From: an uncultured Mycoplasmatota bacterium
Lineage (GTDB): Bacteria; Bacillota_I; Bacilli_A; RF39; UBA660
DNA length: 29,115 bases
Direction of reading: 5' to 3'
Assembly (NCBI GenBank): GCA_947087145.1
Contig: CAMUBM010000001.1
Location: 1-29,115 of the forward strand
Shown here: piece after piece, positions 6,797 to 14,588 of the stretch
Layout: every line of letters begins with the position of its first letter
How positions within the stretch are numbered: position 1 is the first letter of the stretch
Notes under the pieces: model-generated
What the model saw: the letters and a program-made list of their open reading frames with translations, nothing else
What the model was told of the DNA's origin: nothing
Databases searched by the model: none
Program-made: the position numbers and the translations under genes

Positions 6797-6893
6797 AGAA
6801 AAAAATAAAAGTGTATAATAAAAGAAAAAATATGAATAATATATTTTAATGAAAATTCCCACAAAAATAGCAATAGTTATATCAGAATTATAG

Positions 6894-6899
6894 TATAAT
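6894..6899 (+). promoter_or_regulatory. -10 TATAAT upstream of the GNAT operon
   Basis: TATAGTATAAT ends in a consensus TATAAT. No convincing -35 is seen. It lies 17 bases before the GNAT start codon and would drive the four-gene run to 9561. Confidence 0.5.
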
Positions 6900-6916
6900 T
6901 AAAGTAGGTGGTAACA

Positions 6917-7396
6917 ATGGAAATAATAGATTATTCTAATCAGTATAATGAAGATGTTAAAAATTTACTTGTCGAATTACAAGAACATATTGTGAAGTTA
7001 GACAAAGAAAAATATAATATTTTAACACCTGACTATAGAGAAAAATACTTTGAAAAAACAATGAACGCGGTAAAAAAATACGAAGGAAAAATATTTTTAG
7101 CCAAAGAAACGGATGCAATTGTTGGACTTATTATTGGTTTGATTAACAATGAAAATGAAAATACTTATGATTTTTCTGCTCCAAAAAGAGGTCGAGTGAC
7201 AGAATTAATAGTATCAAATAAATGCCGTTCCAAAGGAATAGGAGAACAATTATTAAATAAAATGGAAAGTTATTTTAAAGAAGTTGGTTGTAAAGGTGTT
7301 TTAATTGATGTTTTCGCTTACAATGAAAAAGCCCAAAATTTTTATTATAAAAACGGTTACTTTAATAGAAATATAGAGATAATGAAAAAAATTTGA
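6917..7396 (+). CDS. GNAT family N-acetyltransferase
   Basis: Acetyl-CoA-dependent acetyltransferase, 159 residues, single domain. The acetyl-CoA site is visible as VTELIVSNKCRSKGIGEQLL, matching the R/Q-x-x-G-x-G/A loop, followed by the typical C-terminal AYNEKAQNFYYKNGY. The N-terminal half begins EIIDYSNQYNEDVKNLL, common in this superfamily. ATG 6917 has AGGTGG at 6906-6911; a GTG at 6908 overlaps that site. The next gene starts ten bases after its stop. The acceptor substrate cannot be told from the sequence. Confidence 0.88.
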   Translation: MEIIDYSNQYNEDVKNLLVELQEHIVKLDKEKYNILTPDYREKYFEKTMNAVKKYEGKIFLAKETDAIVGLIIGLINNENENTYDFSAPKRGRVTELIVSNKCRSKGIGEQLLNKMESYFKEVGCKGVLIDVFAYNEKAQNFYYKNGYFNRNIEIMKKI

Positions 7397-7406
7397 GGTA
7401 TTACCA

Positions 7407-7859
7407 ATGGTTGAAGAAATAATTAATACAATAGAAAAACAATTAGATAAACAAGAATGGGAACAATTAAAAAGCAAAACCTGGCATCTAGGAATTTTTA
7501 CAGAACCCTATTTAAACTATATGTTAGAAAAAAAGAAAACTATCGAGTCGAGATTTAGTAAAAACAAAATAGCTCCTTTCGAAAAAATAACAAAAGACGA
7601 TATTGTTTTCGTAAAAAAGTCTGGAGGAGATATTGTTGCCTATTTCACCATAAAAGAAGTATTATTTTTTGATTTACGAAACACTCCGATAGAAGAAATA
7701 AAAGAAAAATATGGGAAGGAATTGTGTGTAGATAACTCATTCTGGACAATTAAAAAAGATAGCAATTATGCAACATTAATAGTAATTGACCAAATAAAAA
7801 AAGTGAAACCATTTTCTATCAAGAAAAAAGGAATGCAAACTTGGATTGAGTTAAAATAG
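7407..7859 (+). CDS. ASCH domain protein (PUA-like fold)
   Basis: A 150-residue protein with a probable ASCH domain, a PUA-related beta-barrel that binds RNA or modified nucleic acids. The diagnostic region is YMLEKKKTIESRFSKNKIAP (about 38-57), where the Lys-x-x-E-x-R pattern of ASCH proteins is kept, then DDIVFVKKSGGDIVAYFTIKEV. It has a helical N-terminus with Trp-rich WEQLKSKTWHLGIF. GAGGT precedes ATG 7407. Placed between a GNAT and a glycosylase-like gene, it may act on RNA or DNA modification; that is inference. Confidence 0.7.
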   Translation: MVEEIINTIEKQLDKQEWEQLKSKTWHLGIFTEPYLNYMLEKKKTIESRFSKNKIAPFEKITKDDIVFVKKSGGDIVAYFTIKEVLFFDLRNTPIEEIKEKYGKELCVDNSFWTIKKDSNYATLIVIDQIKKVKPFSIKKKGMQTWIELK

Positions 7860-7873
7860 AAATAGGATTAGCC

Positions 7874-8623
7874 ATGAAAAAAGAAGAAATTTTAAAAAAA
7901 GTCGATTGTTTATACAACATGTATCATGAGAGAAAATTAGGTGGAGAAATTATGCCTGAAGATGAAAATCCACGGTTAGAAAAAACTTCTAAAGAAAACT
8001 ATCTGTATTTTACTTTGCCAATGGCCCTAAATTATCAAAGAAACTCTTATACGCTTTGGGAAAATGCGAATAAAACCTATCAAGACAAAGAAACTCATTT
8101 TGTTTTTGACCCCCAAGAAGTTTTAAAAAGACCATTAGAAGAAGTACAAATGGCTTTAACCAAATACAAAGTAGCCCTCCAAAAAAACAAACAAACCGAA
8201 ATTTGGATAACATTATGCCAGACGATAGAAGATTTATTTGATGGAGATATAAGAAAATTGTTTATAGAACTAGAAAACGATGTAGATAAAATCAGAAACT
8301 TTATTCAAAAAGAAAAGAAGAAAAGATTTCCTTACCTTTCTGGAACTAAGATTTGCAATTACTGGTTGTACGTGATATGGCAGTATACAAAGCAAGAATA
8401 TAAAAATATAGAAAACCTAACAGTTGCACCTGATACACATGTCGTAAAAGCAACCCATCGTTTAGGATTGATTACAGAAAAAGAATTGACCTCATCCAAT
8501 GTCCAAGAAATTGTTATAAATCGGTGGAATGAACTCTTAAAAGGAACAAAATACAAACCCATTGACATTCACACCCCTCTTTGGCTTTGGAGTAGAAATG
8601 GTTTTAAGGAGTTAGAAGAATGA
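7874..8623 (+). CDS. HhH-GPD DNA glycosylase-like protein
   Basis: A 249-residue protein whose C-terminal half resembles the HhH-GPD fold. FPYLSGTKICNYWLYV (152-167) lines up with the hairpin GVGRKTANVVLN of endonuclease III, placing Lys159 at the catalytic Lys. APDTHVVKATHRLGL (185-199) lines up with VDTHVFRVSNRLGL, placing Asp187 at the catalytic Asp. There is no cysteine cluster for an iron-sulfur centre. The N-terminal 110 residues are unfamiliar and include MPEDENPRLEKTS. Its stop overlaps the start of the Qng1-like gene by four bases (ATGA), so they are translationally coupled. The similarity is my own alignment by eye; another role, such as a partner of the queuosine hydrolase, is possible. 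Confidence 0.6.
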   Translation: MKKEEILKKVDCLYNMYHERKLGGEIMPEDENPRLEKTSKENYLYFTLPMALNYQRNSYTLWENANKTYQDKETHFVFDPQEVLKRPLEEVQMALTKYKVALQKNKQTEIWITLCQTIEDLFDGDIRKLFIELENDVDKIRNFIQKEKKKRFPYLSGTKICNYWLYVIWQYTKQEYKNIENLTVAPDTHVVKATHRLGLITEKELTSSNVQEIVINRWNELLKGTKYKPIDIHTPLWLWSRNGFKELEE

Positions 8624-9561
8624 ATAAATTAGAAGAAATCGAAAATACCTGTGAATATGTAATGCAAAATGCTAAACACGTCACCATAAACGAAGAAGCA
8701 ATAAATGATATAATAAAAAATTGGAACGAAGAAGAACAAAGCCACTGGCTAAGTAGTAATCCTTTTGGTCTACTAGATTTAGAAATAGAAGAGATTGTCA
8801 ATTTTCTAATTATTTTTGACTCTATTGTCTTTTCTTTCTGGGGAAAACCTAAATGGACCCTAACTACAATAGAAAACGAAAAGATAGATGGGTCATTTGC
8901 TCTTATCTACGCTTTACGGAATTTATATAAACAATACCACCATTTAGACTTTACTAAAATAACAGAAGAAGAATTTAAAAATGTTTTAAAAGGAAATGTA
9001 GAAATCCCTTTGCTTCAAAAACGCTTTCAAATTGCGAGGGAAGTAAGTGAAATCATAAACAAAAAAATGAATAGCAACTTCTATGTCTATACAAAAAAAA
9101 TGACAAAAGATACAGATCTTTTCAATTTTATTGTAGATAACTTCCCGACTTTTGAAGACGAAAGAACCTACAATGGAAAAACGATATTCTTTTATAAATT
9201 AGCCCAATTAGTCACCTCAGATATTTTGCATATAAGAGCATTAAAAGAAAATATTAGAGTAGATTGTTCTCATTTAGTAGGTTGTGCAGACTATAAGATA
9301 CCTCAAAGTTTAAGAAATTTACATATTGTAGAATATGACGAAGAACTGTCTCGTTTAGTAGATAATTTACAAGAGATAGAAGAAAACTCCATCTATGAAG
9401 TAGAAATACGAGCAAGTATGATTGTAGCCATCAAAAAAATAAAAGAAGGACGACGTAATAAAACAAATGCGATAGATATTAATGATACCTTGTGGGTATT
9501 AGGACAAGACAAATCAAAAAGTAACTATCCCTATCATCGAACAAGAACAACGTCTTATTAA
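8620..9561 (+). CDS. Queuosine salvage protein, DUF2419/Qng1 family
   Basis: Members of this family release queuine base from queuosine 5'-phosphate (queuosine salvage), allowing reuse of the base for tRNA modification. Family motifs seen in order: FWGKPKWT (73-80), GSFALIYALRN (91-101), FEDERTYNGKTIFFYKLAQL (178-197), CADYKIPQSLR (222-232), YEVEIRAS (259-266), LWVLGQ (291-296), and the C-terminal PYHRTRTTSY. Length 313 residues matches the family. It starts within the stop of the glycosylase-like gene. Qng1 proteins are reported to share a fold relation with DNA glycosylases, which makes this pair notable. No tgt, queuine transporter or preQ1 riboswitch is seen in the window. Confidence 0.85.
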   Translation: MNKLEEIENTCEYVMQNAKHVTINEEAINDIIKNWNEEEQSHWLSSNPFGLLDLEIEEIVNFLIIFDSIVFSFWGKPKWTLTTIENEKIDGSFALIYALRNLYKQYHHLDFTKITEEEFKNVLKGNVEIPLLQKRFQIAREVSEIINKKMNSNFYVYTKKMTKDTDLFNFIVDNFPTFEDERTYNGKTIFFYKLAQLVTSDILHIRALKENIRVDCSHLVGCADYKIPQSLRNLHIVEYDEELSRLVDNLQEIEENSIYEVEIRASMIVAIKKIKEGRRNKTNAIDINDTLWVLGQDKSKSNYPYHRTRTTSY

Positions 9562-9622
9562 GGAAAGATTTATTATTACGAGAACAAAATACATATAAAA
9601 AATATGGAAAGTTAAAAAAATA

Positions 9623-9647
9623 AAAATGGTCTAAGCAACCAATTTTT
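9623..9647 (+). terminator. Possible terminator of the GNAT-Qng1 operon
   Basis: TGGT (9627-9630) and ACCA (9638-9641), with A-rich and T-rich flanks that can extend the stem across one mismatch, are followed by seven T. It overlaps the end of the convergent HAD gene. Weak stem. Confidence 0.4.
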
Positions 9648-10344
9648 TTAGTTCTAACATACGTTTGATTTCATAGGTTGGAGTATAACCAGGAAGTAAG
9701 GGTTTATCACGATGATTAAACCAAATAGTATCCATTCCATTTTGCATACCACCTAAAATATCACTAGAAAGGGAATCTCCTATTGCTAAAATTTCTCTTG
9801 GCTCACATTTACAAAGTTCAAATAATGCTTTATAAAACAAAGGGTGAGGTTTATTTTTTCCAATATCTTCTGAACAAACTATTCCGGAAAAAAGAGAATC
9901 AACTTTTATGACTTCTAATTTCTTTGTAATCAAATTTTTTACACCATTTGTAATAAGCACTAATTTATAATATTTTTGTAAAAATTCCAATGTTTCACGA
10001 ACATTTGGAAGCGGTTGGATACAATCTCCTAAATGACTCATGTAAATATCGTTTAATAAAATACCCTCTTCAAGAGAAACAGATTTATCCTTAAAAAACT
10101 CTACAAAACGAAGAGCACGGAGATAGGTTGCCCAATCGGTAGGAAGTTCTTTAGGAACAACAATTTTATTTTCTTGAAAACGTTTCCAAAAATACTCATC
10201 AAAATGAACATATTGTAGCATATTTTCTTCCGTAGAAATAATATGTAAATGTTCATAAACCTGAGAAATAGCATATTTTATTGCTGCTACATCATCAACC
10301 AATGTATCATCTATGTCAAACGCAAGTACTTTGTATTTTTGCAT
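9631..10344 (-). CDS. HAD superfamily phosphatase, YjjG-like
   Basis: Haloacid dehalogenase phosphatase of 237 residues with an alpha-helical cap. Motif I is LAFDIDDTLVDD with nucleophile Asp10 and Asp12, motif II is LVLITNG, motif III is the Lys of GKNKPHP, and motif IV is AIGDSLSSDILGG. The cap and the motif IV region resemble YjjG/YfnB nucleotidases that act on non-canonical pyrimidine nucleotides. Start ATG 10344 is preceded by GGTGAT. A reverse-strand TATAAT at 10368-10363 gives a leader of about 12 bases. It converges on the Qng1-like gene and diverges from the MazG operon, so it is a single-gene unit. A house-cleaning role next to a MazG protein is plausible. Confidence 0.88.
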   Translation of the reverse strand: MQKYKVLAFDIDDTLVDDVAAIKYAISQVYEHLHIISTEENMLQYVHFDEYFWKRFQENKIVVPKELPTDWATYLRALRFVEFFKDKSVSLEEGILLNDIYMSHLGDCIQPLPNVRETLEFLQKYYKLVLITNGVKNLITKKLEVIKVDSLFSGIVCSEDIGKNKPHPLFYKALFELCKCEPREILAIGDSLSSDILGGMQNGMDTIWFNHRDKPLLPGYTPTYEIKRMLELKKLVA

Positions 10345-10362
10345 AAAATCACCATAGCGGCT

Positions 10363-10368
10363 ATTATA
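10363..10368 (-). promoter_or_regulatory. -10 TATAAT of the HAD gene
   Basis: Reverse-strand TATAAT about 19 bases before the HAD start codon, with no clear -35. It is divergent from the MazG promoter 40 bases away. Confidence 0.45.
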
Positions 10369-10404
10369 AACAAAATAAAATAAATTGTGAAGAGAACAAA
10401 AGTA

Positions 10405-10413
10405 TGCTATAAT
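10405..10413 (+). promoter_or_regulatory. Extended -10 TGCTATAAT of the MazG operon
   Basis: Exact TGCTATAAT with predicted start near 10420, followed by GGGTGAT and ATG 10431. Drives the MazG, CYTH and GIY-YIG genes. Confidence 0.65.
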
Positions 10414-10430
10414 GATTGTGGGTGATAAAA

Positions 10431-10793
10431 ATGGACCAAAAAGAATTATTAAAACAAATAAAAACCACAGATAGTTTATATGCGATACAAAAATACATTG
10501 GAAAAGTAATTGAAATCAGAGGATTTGCAAACAATCCTATTGAAGAAGAGTTACTGCTTCTTACTGAAGAAGTGGGAGAACTAGCAAAAGCAGTAAGAAA
10601 AGAAAAATATCCAGTAGACAATAAAAAATTAAAAAACTATGACTCAATAGAAAGTGAAATAGCAGATGTGTTTATTGTTTTGACTTCGATTTGCAATTGT
10701 TTAAAAATTAATTTATACGATGTCATTATAGAAAAAGAAAATAAAAATATAGAAAGAATTTGGCAGAAAGTAGAAAAAGATAAAAATGAATGA
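10431..10793 (+). CDS. MazG-like nucleotide pyrophosphohydrolase
   Basis: All-alpha NTP pyrophosphohydrolase of the MazG/dUTPase superfamily, which cleaves (d)NTPs to monophosphates. The metal-binding motif appears as EEELLLLTEEVGELAKAVRK (EExxE) and SEIADVFIVL (ExxD). Length 120 residues fits a single MazG-like domain. ATG 10431 has GGGTGAT upstream; a TTG at 10416 would overlap the promoter region. The stop codon overlaps the CYTH gene by eight bases. Confidence 0.82.
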   Translation: MDQKELLKQIKTTDSLYAIQKYIGKVIEIRGFANNPIEEELLLLTEEVGELAKAVRKEKYPVDNKKLKNYDSIESEIADVFIVLTSICNCLKINLYDVIIEKENKNIERIWQKVEKDKNE

Positions 10794-11256
10794 GCGATTA
10801 ACAAAACGTTACATTATAAAAAACATAGAAAATTTAGAACTAAGTATTCCGTTACGTTACGAAAGATATTACATAAATGATTATTTGCGTATTCAAAAAA
10901 AAGGCAACAAATGTGAGAGTGAAACTTTAAATGAAAAAAATATAGTAATCAAAAAAGAAGAAATTTCACTAAAGGGATTTAATGAACTTAAAAAAACAGC
11001 CTATAAAAAAATCGTTCGAGATAGTTATTTATATGAAAAAGATAATCGTATTTCTATAAAAGTCTATTTAGAAGAATACAAAGGCTTAAATAGAATAGAA
11101 GTAAACTTTCCAAACGAAGAAGAATTAAAAAACTTTAAAAAAGAACCTTGGATGGAAAAAGAAATTACAAATTCTCCTCTTGCTTTTGATAAATACTTAA
11201 GTAAATTAACAAGACAAGAATTTGAAAAAGAATTAAAAAAATACCTTGGAGAATAG
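10786..11256 (+). CDS. CYTH domain protein with altered signature motif
   Basis: CYTH enzymes act on triphosphate substrates (thiamine triphosphate, inorganic triphosphate, ATP) inside a beta tunnel. Support: the early strand TKRYII, YLRIQKKG with Arg35, IVIKKEE, the charged KKTAYKKIVRDSY, then YKGLNRIEVNF and NFKKEPWMEKEIT, which matches the family C-terminal region (EVEF, then F..P.W.G.EVT). The N-terminal ExExK metal motif is not intact: the first residues are MNERLTKRY, so one or both Glu are lost depending on alignment. Length 156 residues is usual. It overlaps the MazG gene, and the GIY-YIG gene follows after two bases. Confidence 0.65.
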   Translation: MNERLTKRYIIKNIENLELSIPLRYERYYINDYLRIQKKGNKCESETLNEKNIVIKKEEISLKGFNELKKTAYKKIVRDSYLYEKDNRISIKVYLEEYKGLNRIEVNFPNEEELKNFKKEPWMEKEITNSPLAFDKYLSKLTRQEFEKELKKYLGE

Positions 11257-11258
11257 AA

Positions 11259-11585
11259 ATGTACTATATTTATATGCTTCGATGTGAAGACAATTCAATT
11301 TATACAGGAATAACCAATCATTTGGAAAGAAGAATGCAAGAGCATTTTCTAAAAACAAAAGAATGTGCAAAATACACAAAAAGACATACACCAGTAAAAA
11401 TTGAAAAAGTATGGACTTGTGAAAATCGTGTACTTGCTTCTAAATTAGAATATCGTATCAAAAAATTAACGAAACAAGAAAAAGAAGAGTTAATCAAACA
11501 AGAGAAAAAATTTTTGATATTATTTCAAGATAGTTTAGAATGCAAAAACTATAAACCGTTTTGTTTAAAAAACGATACCAAATAA
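11259..11585 (+). CDS. GIY-YIG nuclease domain protein (UPF0213/YhbQ-like)
   Basis: Small protein of 108 residues with a GIY-YIG fold. YYIYMLRCEDNSIYTGIT (2-19) carries the paired Y-I-Y and Y-T-G-I signature, then ERRMQEHF with the conserved Arg, KYTKRHTPVKI, and SKLEYRIKKLTKQEKEELI, typical of the UPF0213 subgroup. Such proteins are thought to act on nucleic acids. GGAG lies just upstream of ATG 11259. It is the last gene of the MazG operon, ending at a strong terminator. The C-terminal 25 residues are longer than in the shortest homologs. Confidence 0.85.
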   Translation: MYYIYMLRCEDNSIYTGITNHLERRMQEHFLKTKECAKYTKRHTPVKIEKVWTCENRVLASKLEYRIKKLTKQEKEELIKQEKKFLILFQDSLECKNYKPFCLKNDTK

Positions 11586-11607
11586 AAAACAGCCTAGGCT
11601 GTTTTTT
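11584..11607. terminator. Bidirectional terminator, perfect palindrome
   Basis: AAAAAACAGC and GCTGTTTTTT flank a CTAG centre, giving a 24-base perfect palindrome with A and T runs on either side. It serves both the MazG operon and the converging CapA gene, whose stop codon overlaps its right edge. Confidence 0.85.
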
Positions 11608-12808
11608 AAATGTTTACTTCGTCATCAGAAGATAATGTACCCACTTGTATGTTAGGATCATTTGTTTTATTAATGATGGATTCATACTTCGTTTTTACAT
11701 TGATGTAGTTAGGCAAAATACTATTATCCATTTTATAAAAAGGAAGAATTCTAAAATTTCGGAAACCTGCTGTTCTTTCTGTATATACGAGATCCCCTTT
11801 TACATTATCAACACTTATAGTAGTTACTCCATCCTCAACAACTTTATGAATATCAACAGAAGCAATCATTCCAATTCGTTTCATTAGATCGTCTTGTCCA
11901 GAAATAAAATTTCCTAAAGAATAAATCACAACAGTCTTACCAATATGTTCAATCGGTTGAATGACATGAGGGTGAGATCCAATAATGACATCCACTCCCA
12001 AATCAGAAAGAAATTGTGCTTGCTTTCTTTGCTCTTGTGTTGGAACATGGGTATACTCAACTCCCCAGTGCATAGAAACTAAAACAACATCCACTTGATC
12101 TCGAACCGCTTCAATATCCGCCCTCGCTTTTTCATAATCAAATAAATTTACCAGATACTCTTTTCCCTTAGGAACAGGAATGCCATTCGTTCCATATGTG
12201 TAAGCCAAGAAAGCATACGTAATTCCGTTCTTTTCACCAATATGACTTCTTGCCTTATCTTCAAAAGAATCATAACTTCCCGCAGTCATTACATTGGTTT
12301 GTTTTCTCCAATATTGGGCAGAATTTAAAATCGCTTTCTGTCCTTTATCCAATGTGTGATTATTAGCAAGACTCACCAAATTAAAACCGGCTTTAACGAA
12401 TGCATCTCCTACTTCTTGCGGAGAATTAAAATTTGGATACGAAGAAAGTTCAAGTTCTACACCACCCAAAATCGTTTCTTGGTTGTAATACGCTAAATCA
12501 TACCCACGAACAATGGGGGTAATGTCTGCTAACTGCTTATCAAAATTGTACGTTCCATCACTTTGTAAACCATCCTTATAACATCCTGTATGATACAAAG
12601 CATCTCCAATCATTCCAAGCCGTAAGTTATACTCTTCTCGTTTTGGTTCCTCTACATCAGGCTCTTTTTCTTCTACTATTGTATCATTTGGAATATTACT
12701 TTCTTTTTTCTTATCAAAAAAATACAAAGACGTTCCTATTAATAATAAAAAAATAAGAACATAAAGTAGAATATAAACTATTTTTCTACCATTTTTCTTT
12801 TGCTTCAT
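11606..12808 (-). CDS. CapA family metallophosphatase-like envelope protein
   Basis: CapA-type protein (PGA_cap family, calcineurin-like fold), usually linked to capsule or poly-gamma-glutamate export. One N-terminal membrane anchor (about residues 9-28, IVYILLYVLIFLLLIG) is followed by a Lys/Glu-rich linker and an outside catalytic domain. Motifs seen: LRLGMIGDALYH (first metal Asp), YNQETILGG, VSLANNHTLDKG, VVLVSMHWGVEY and VIIGSHPHVIQP. Length 400 residues is normal. GAGGTG precedes ATG 12808 on the reverse strand. No capB or capC genes are nearby, so the substrate may be another surface polymer. It is a single-gene unit with its own promoter. Confidence 0.88.
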   Translation of the reverse strand: MKQKKNGRKIVYILLYVLIFLLLIGTSLYFFDKKKESNIPNDTIVEEKEPDVEEPKREEYNLRLGMIGDALYHTGCYKDGLQSDGTYNFDKQLADITPIVRGYDLAYYNQETILGGVELELSSYPNFNSPQEVGDAFVKAGFNLVSLANNHTLDKGQKAILNSAQYWRKQTNVMTAGSYDSFEDKARSHIGEKNGITYAFLAYTYGTNGIPVPKGKEYLVNLFDYEKARADIEAVRDQVDVVLVSMHWGVEYTHVPTQEQRKQAQFLSDLGVDVIIGSHPHVIQPIEHIGKTVVIYSLGNFISGQDDLMKRIGMIASVDIHKVVEDGVTTISVDNVKGDLVYTERTAGFRNFRILPFYKMDNSILPNYINVKTKYESIINKTNDPNIQVGTLSSDDEVNI

Positions 12809-12848
12809 AACTGCTACACCTCTACTACTTATGATTTTTTATGAAAAG

Positions 12849-12880
12849 ATTATAGCATGTAGATAGAAGGTTGTAAATTG
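12849..12880 (-). promoter_or_regulatory. Promoter of the CapA-like gene
   Basis: Reverse-strand TTTACA, a 17-base spacer and TATAAT (12854-12849) with a TG extension (TGCTATAAT, 12857-12849). This is the most complete promoter of its type in the window. Confidence 0.7.
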
Positions 12881-12923
12881 ATTTGTTTATAAAGAAAAAG
12901 AGGCAAAGACAGGAAAAATAAGA

Positions 12924-12952
12924 TTGTAGTAGTTTTAGAAAAGATATATAAT
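12924..12952 (+). promoter_or_regulatory. Promoter of the PAP2 operon
   Basis: TTGTAG (12924-12929), a 17-base spacer and TATAAT (12947-12952). It lies 31 bases before the PAP2 start codon and is divergent from the CapA promoter. Confidence 0.65.
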
Positions 12953-12983
12953 AAAGAAAAGAAATCAAAGTGGAGGTACAAAA

Positions 12984-13508
12984 ATGGACTTTAATATTCT
13001 CTATTGGATAGACAAATTACATCACCCCGTATTAGATAAAATCATGATATTTTTAACCAATTTAGGAGATGCTGGAATACTTTGGATTGCTATTGCAGTG
13101 ATATTGCTCTTCTTTAAAAAGACCAGAAAATGTGGCATCCTAATGGGAGTTTCTTTGATCTGCGGTCTTATTTTAGGAAACGGACTTTTAAAACATTTTG
13201 TAGCAAGACAAAGACCCTGCTGGATAGATACAACTATTCCATTATTAATTCCAAATCCAACTGATTATTCCTTTCCCTCCGGCCATACACTTGCCTCCTT
13301 TGAAGCAGCCATTATGATTTTTTTACACAATAAAAAGTGGGGAAGTATCTCTATCCTTGTTGCCTTAGGAATTGCCTTCTCAAGAATGTATCTATTCGTT
13401 CATTTTCCCACTGACATTTTAGGAGGGGCAATTCTTGGAAGTTGTATTTCTCTTGCTGTCTATAAAATAGCCAAAAAAATAGAAAAGAAAAAAGTTACCA
13501 CCACGTAA
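12984..13508 (+). CDS. PAP2 family membrane phosphatase
   Basis: Integral membrane lipid phosphatase of the PAP2 type, likely acting on an isoprenoid or lipid diphosphate at the outer face of the membrane. The three-part active site is complete: KHFVARQRP (70-78), PSGH (98-101) and SRMYLFVHFPTD (133-144). Hydrophobic segments surround each motif, consistent with five to six helices in 174 residues. GGAGG precedes ATG 12984. It heads an operon with a phosphodiester glycosidase, an anchored protein and a GT2-GtrA transferase, so recycling an undecaprenyl carrier is a reasonable role. Confidence 0.9.
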   Translation: MDFNILYWIDKLHHPVLDKIMIFLTNLGDAGILWIAIAVILLFFKKTRKCGILMGVSLICGLILGNGLLKHFVARQRPCWIDTTIPLLIPNPTDYSFPSGHTLASFEAAIMIFLHNKKWGSISILVALGIAFSRMYLFVHFPTDILGGAILGSCISLAVYKIAKKIEKKKVTTT

Positions 13509-13528
13509 CAAAAAGGAAGTAGTAGTAT

Positions 13529-14575
13529 ATGAAAAAAACAATGAACCTATTAGGAAAAATTTTTGTTAGTTTAGGAATAACCATTTTATTTATTTTTTTA
13601 ACCCTTGTATTAACCATCAAACTCATTTGTAGTAATATCTCTGGGAGTGCCAAAGAACTATTTGCTACCACGATGCTAGAAACGGGACAATTAAAATTCT
13701 TAGCCAACTTATTTATTCCAAAAGATGAACTACAAGCACTTGTAAACAAAAATTCTATGGCAAATATGACCACCGAAGTAGATACTGACCTAATTCATAC
13801 AGAACAAGAAAATAATTCTTTTGATAAAAATGGCATCAAAATAGAAGAAATTTCTGGAAATACGTTTTTTGCTAAAATGCTTATCATAAATGACCCTGCA
13901 AGAGTAAAACTAGCAACCACCTATCCTTGGGGGGAATATGGAGTAGAACTAGAAAAACTAGTGCACGACAACAATGCGATTGCTGGAGTTAACGGCGGCC
14001 TATACGAGTCTACTGGAAATAAAGGCGGAAGACCTTTAGGAATTGTTGTAAAAGATGGAAAAATAGAGTTTAACAAACCAAATGGTTATCCTGGGTTACA
14101 CCTAATTGGTTTTGACGAAGAAAACGTCTTACGAATATTGAGTCTAGAAGGAAAAACTGCCAAAGAAGTAGAACAACTCGTTTCTGATGAAAAAATAAGA
14201 GATGCCGTTGCTTTCCAAGAAGAAAATAGTGATGCCAATAACCATTTTGTAAAACTCATTATCAATGGAGAAGAAAGAGAAACTGGTGGATCTGGAAGTG
14301 GAGCAAACCCAAGAACAGCGATTGGTCAGCGTGCTGATGGAACGGTTTTACTTTTAGTCACCGATGGAAGAGGAGCAAATGGACACCTTGGTGCAACAGC
14401 AAAAGACTTAATTAAAATTATGAAACAATTCGGTGCCGTAAATGCTGCTAATCTAGATGGTGGAAGTTCTTCCAGTATGTACTATAACGACAAATACGAA
14501 ATGTCATCTGTAACGTTTTACTATGCCAATTCTTCCTGGAAATTGCCTACTGGATTTATAGTAGAAAAAAGATAG
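13529..14575 (+). CDS. Phosphodiester glycosidase (NAGPA domain) family protein
   Basis: Extracytoplasmic protein of 348 residues with an N-terminal anchor (about 8-32) and a NAGPA-type phosphodiester glycosidase domain, the family that removes sugars from phosphodiester links. Family motifs: IAGVNGGLY (about 151-159), RPLGIVVKDG, NPRTAIGQRADGTVLLLVTD, the loop after it with DGRGANGHLG, and AANLDGGSSSSMYYND near the end. AAGGAAG precedes ATG 13529, 20 bases after the PAP2 stop. The substrate is probably a wall or secreted polymer with sugar-phosphate links. Confidence 0.87.
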   Translation: MKKTMNLLGKIFVSLGITILFIFLTLVLTIKLICSNISGSAKELFATTMLETGQLKFLANLFIPKDELQALVNKNSMANMTTEVDTDLIHTEQENNSFDKNGIKIEEISGNTFFAKMLIINDPARVKLATTYPWGEYGVELEKLVHDNNAIAGVNGGLYESTGNKGGRPLGIVVKDGKIEFNKPNGYPGLHLIGFDEENVLRILSLEGKTAKEVEQLVSDEKIRDAVAFQEENSDANNHFVKLIINGEERETGGSGSGANPRTAIGQRADGTVLLLVTDGRGANGHLGATAKDLIKIMKQFGAVNAANLDGGSSSSMYYNDKYEMSSVTFYYANSSWKLPTGFIVEKR

Positions 14576-14588
14576 CAAGGAGAGTATT

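Noticed and set aside
6769..6873. Longer N-terminus for the NUDIX protein with a hydrophobic stretch
   Set aside because: It covers promoter-like AT-rich DNA. A good ribosome binding site and family start point to ATG 6768.
6840..6916. preQ1 riboswitch controlling the Qng1-containing operon
   Set aside because: No aptamer-like hairpin plus A-rich tail is visible in the short leader before the GNAT gene.
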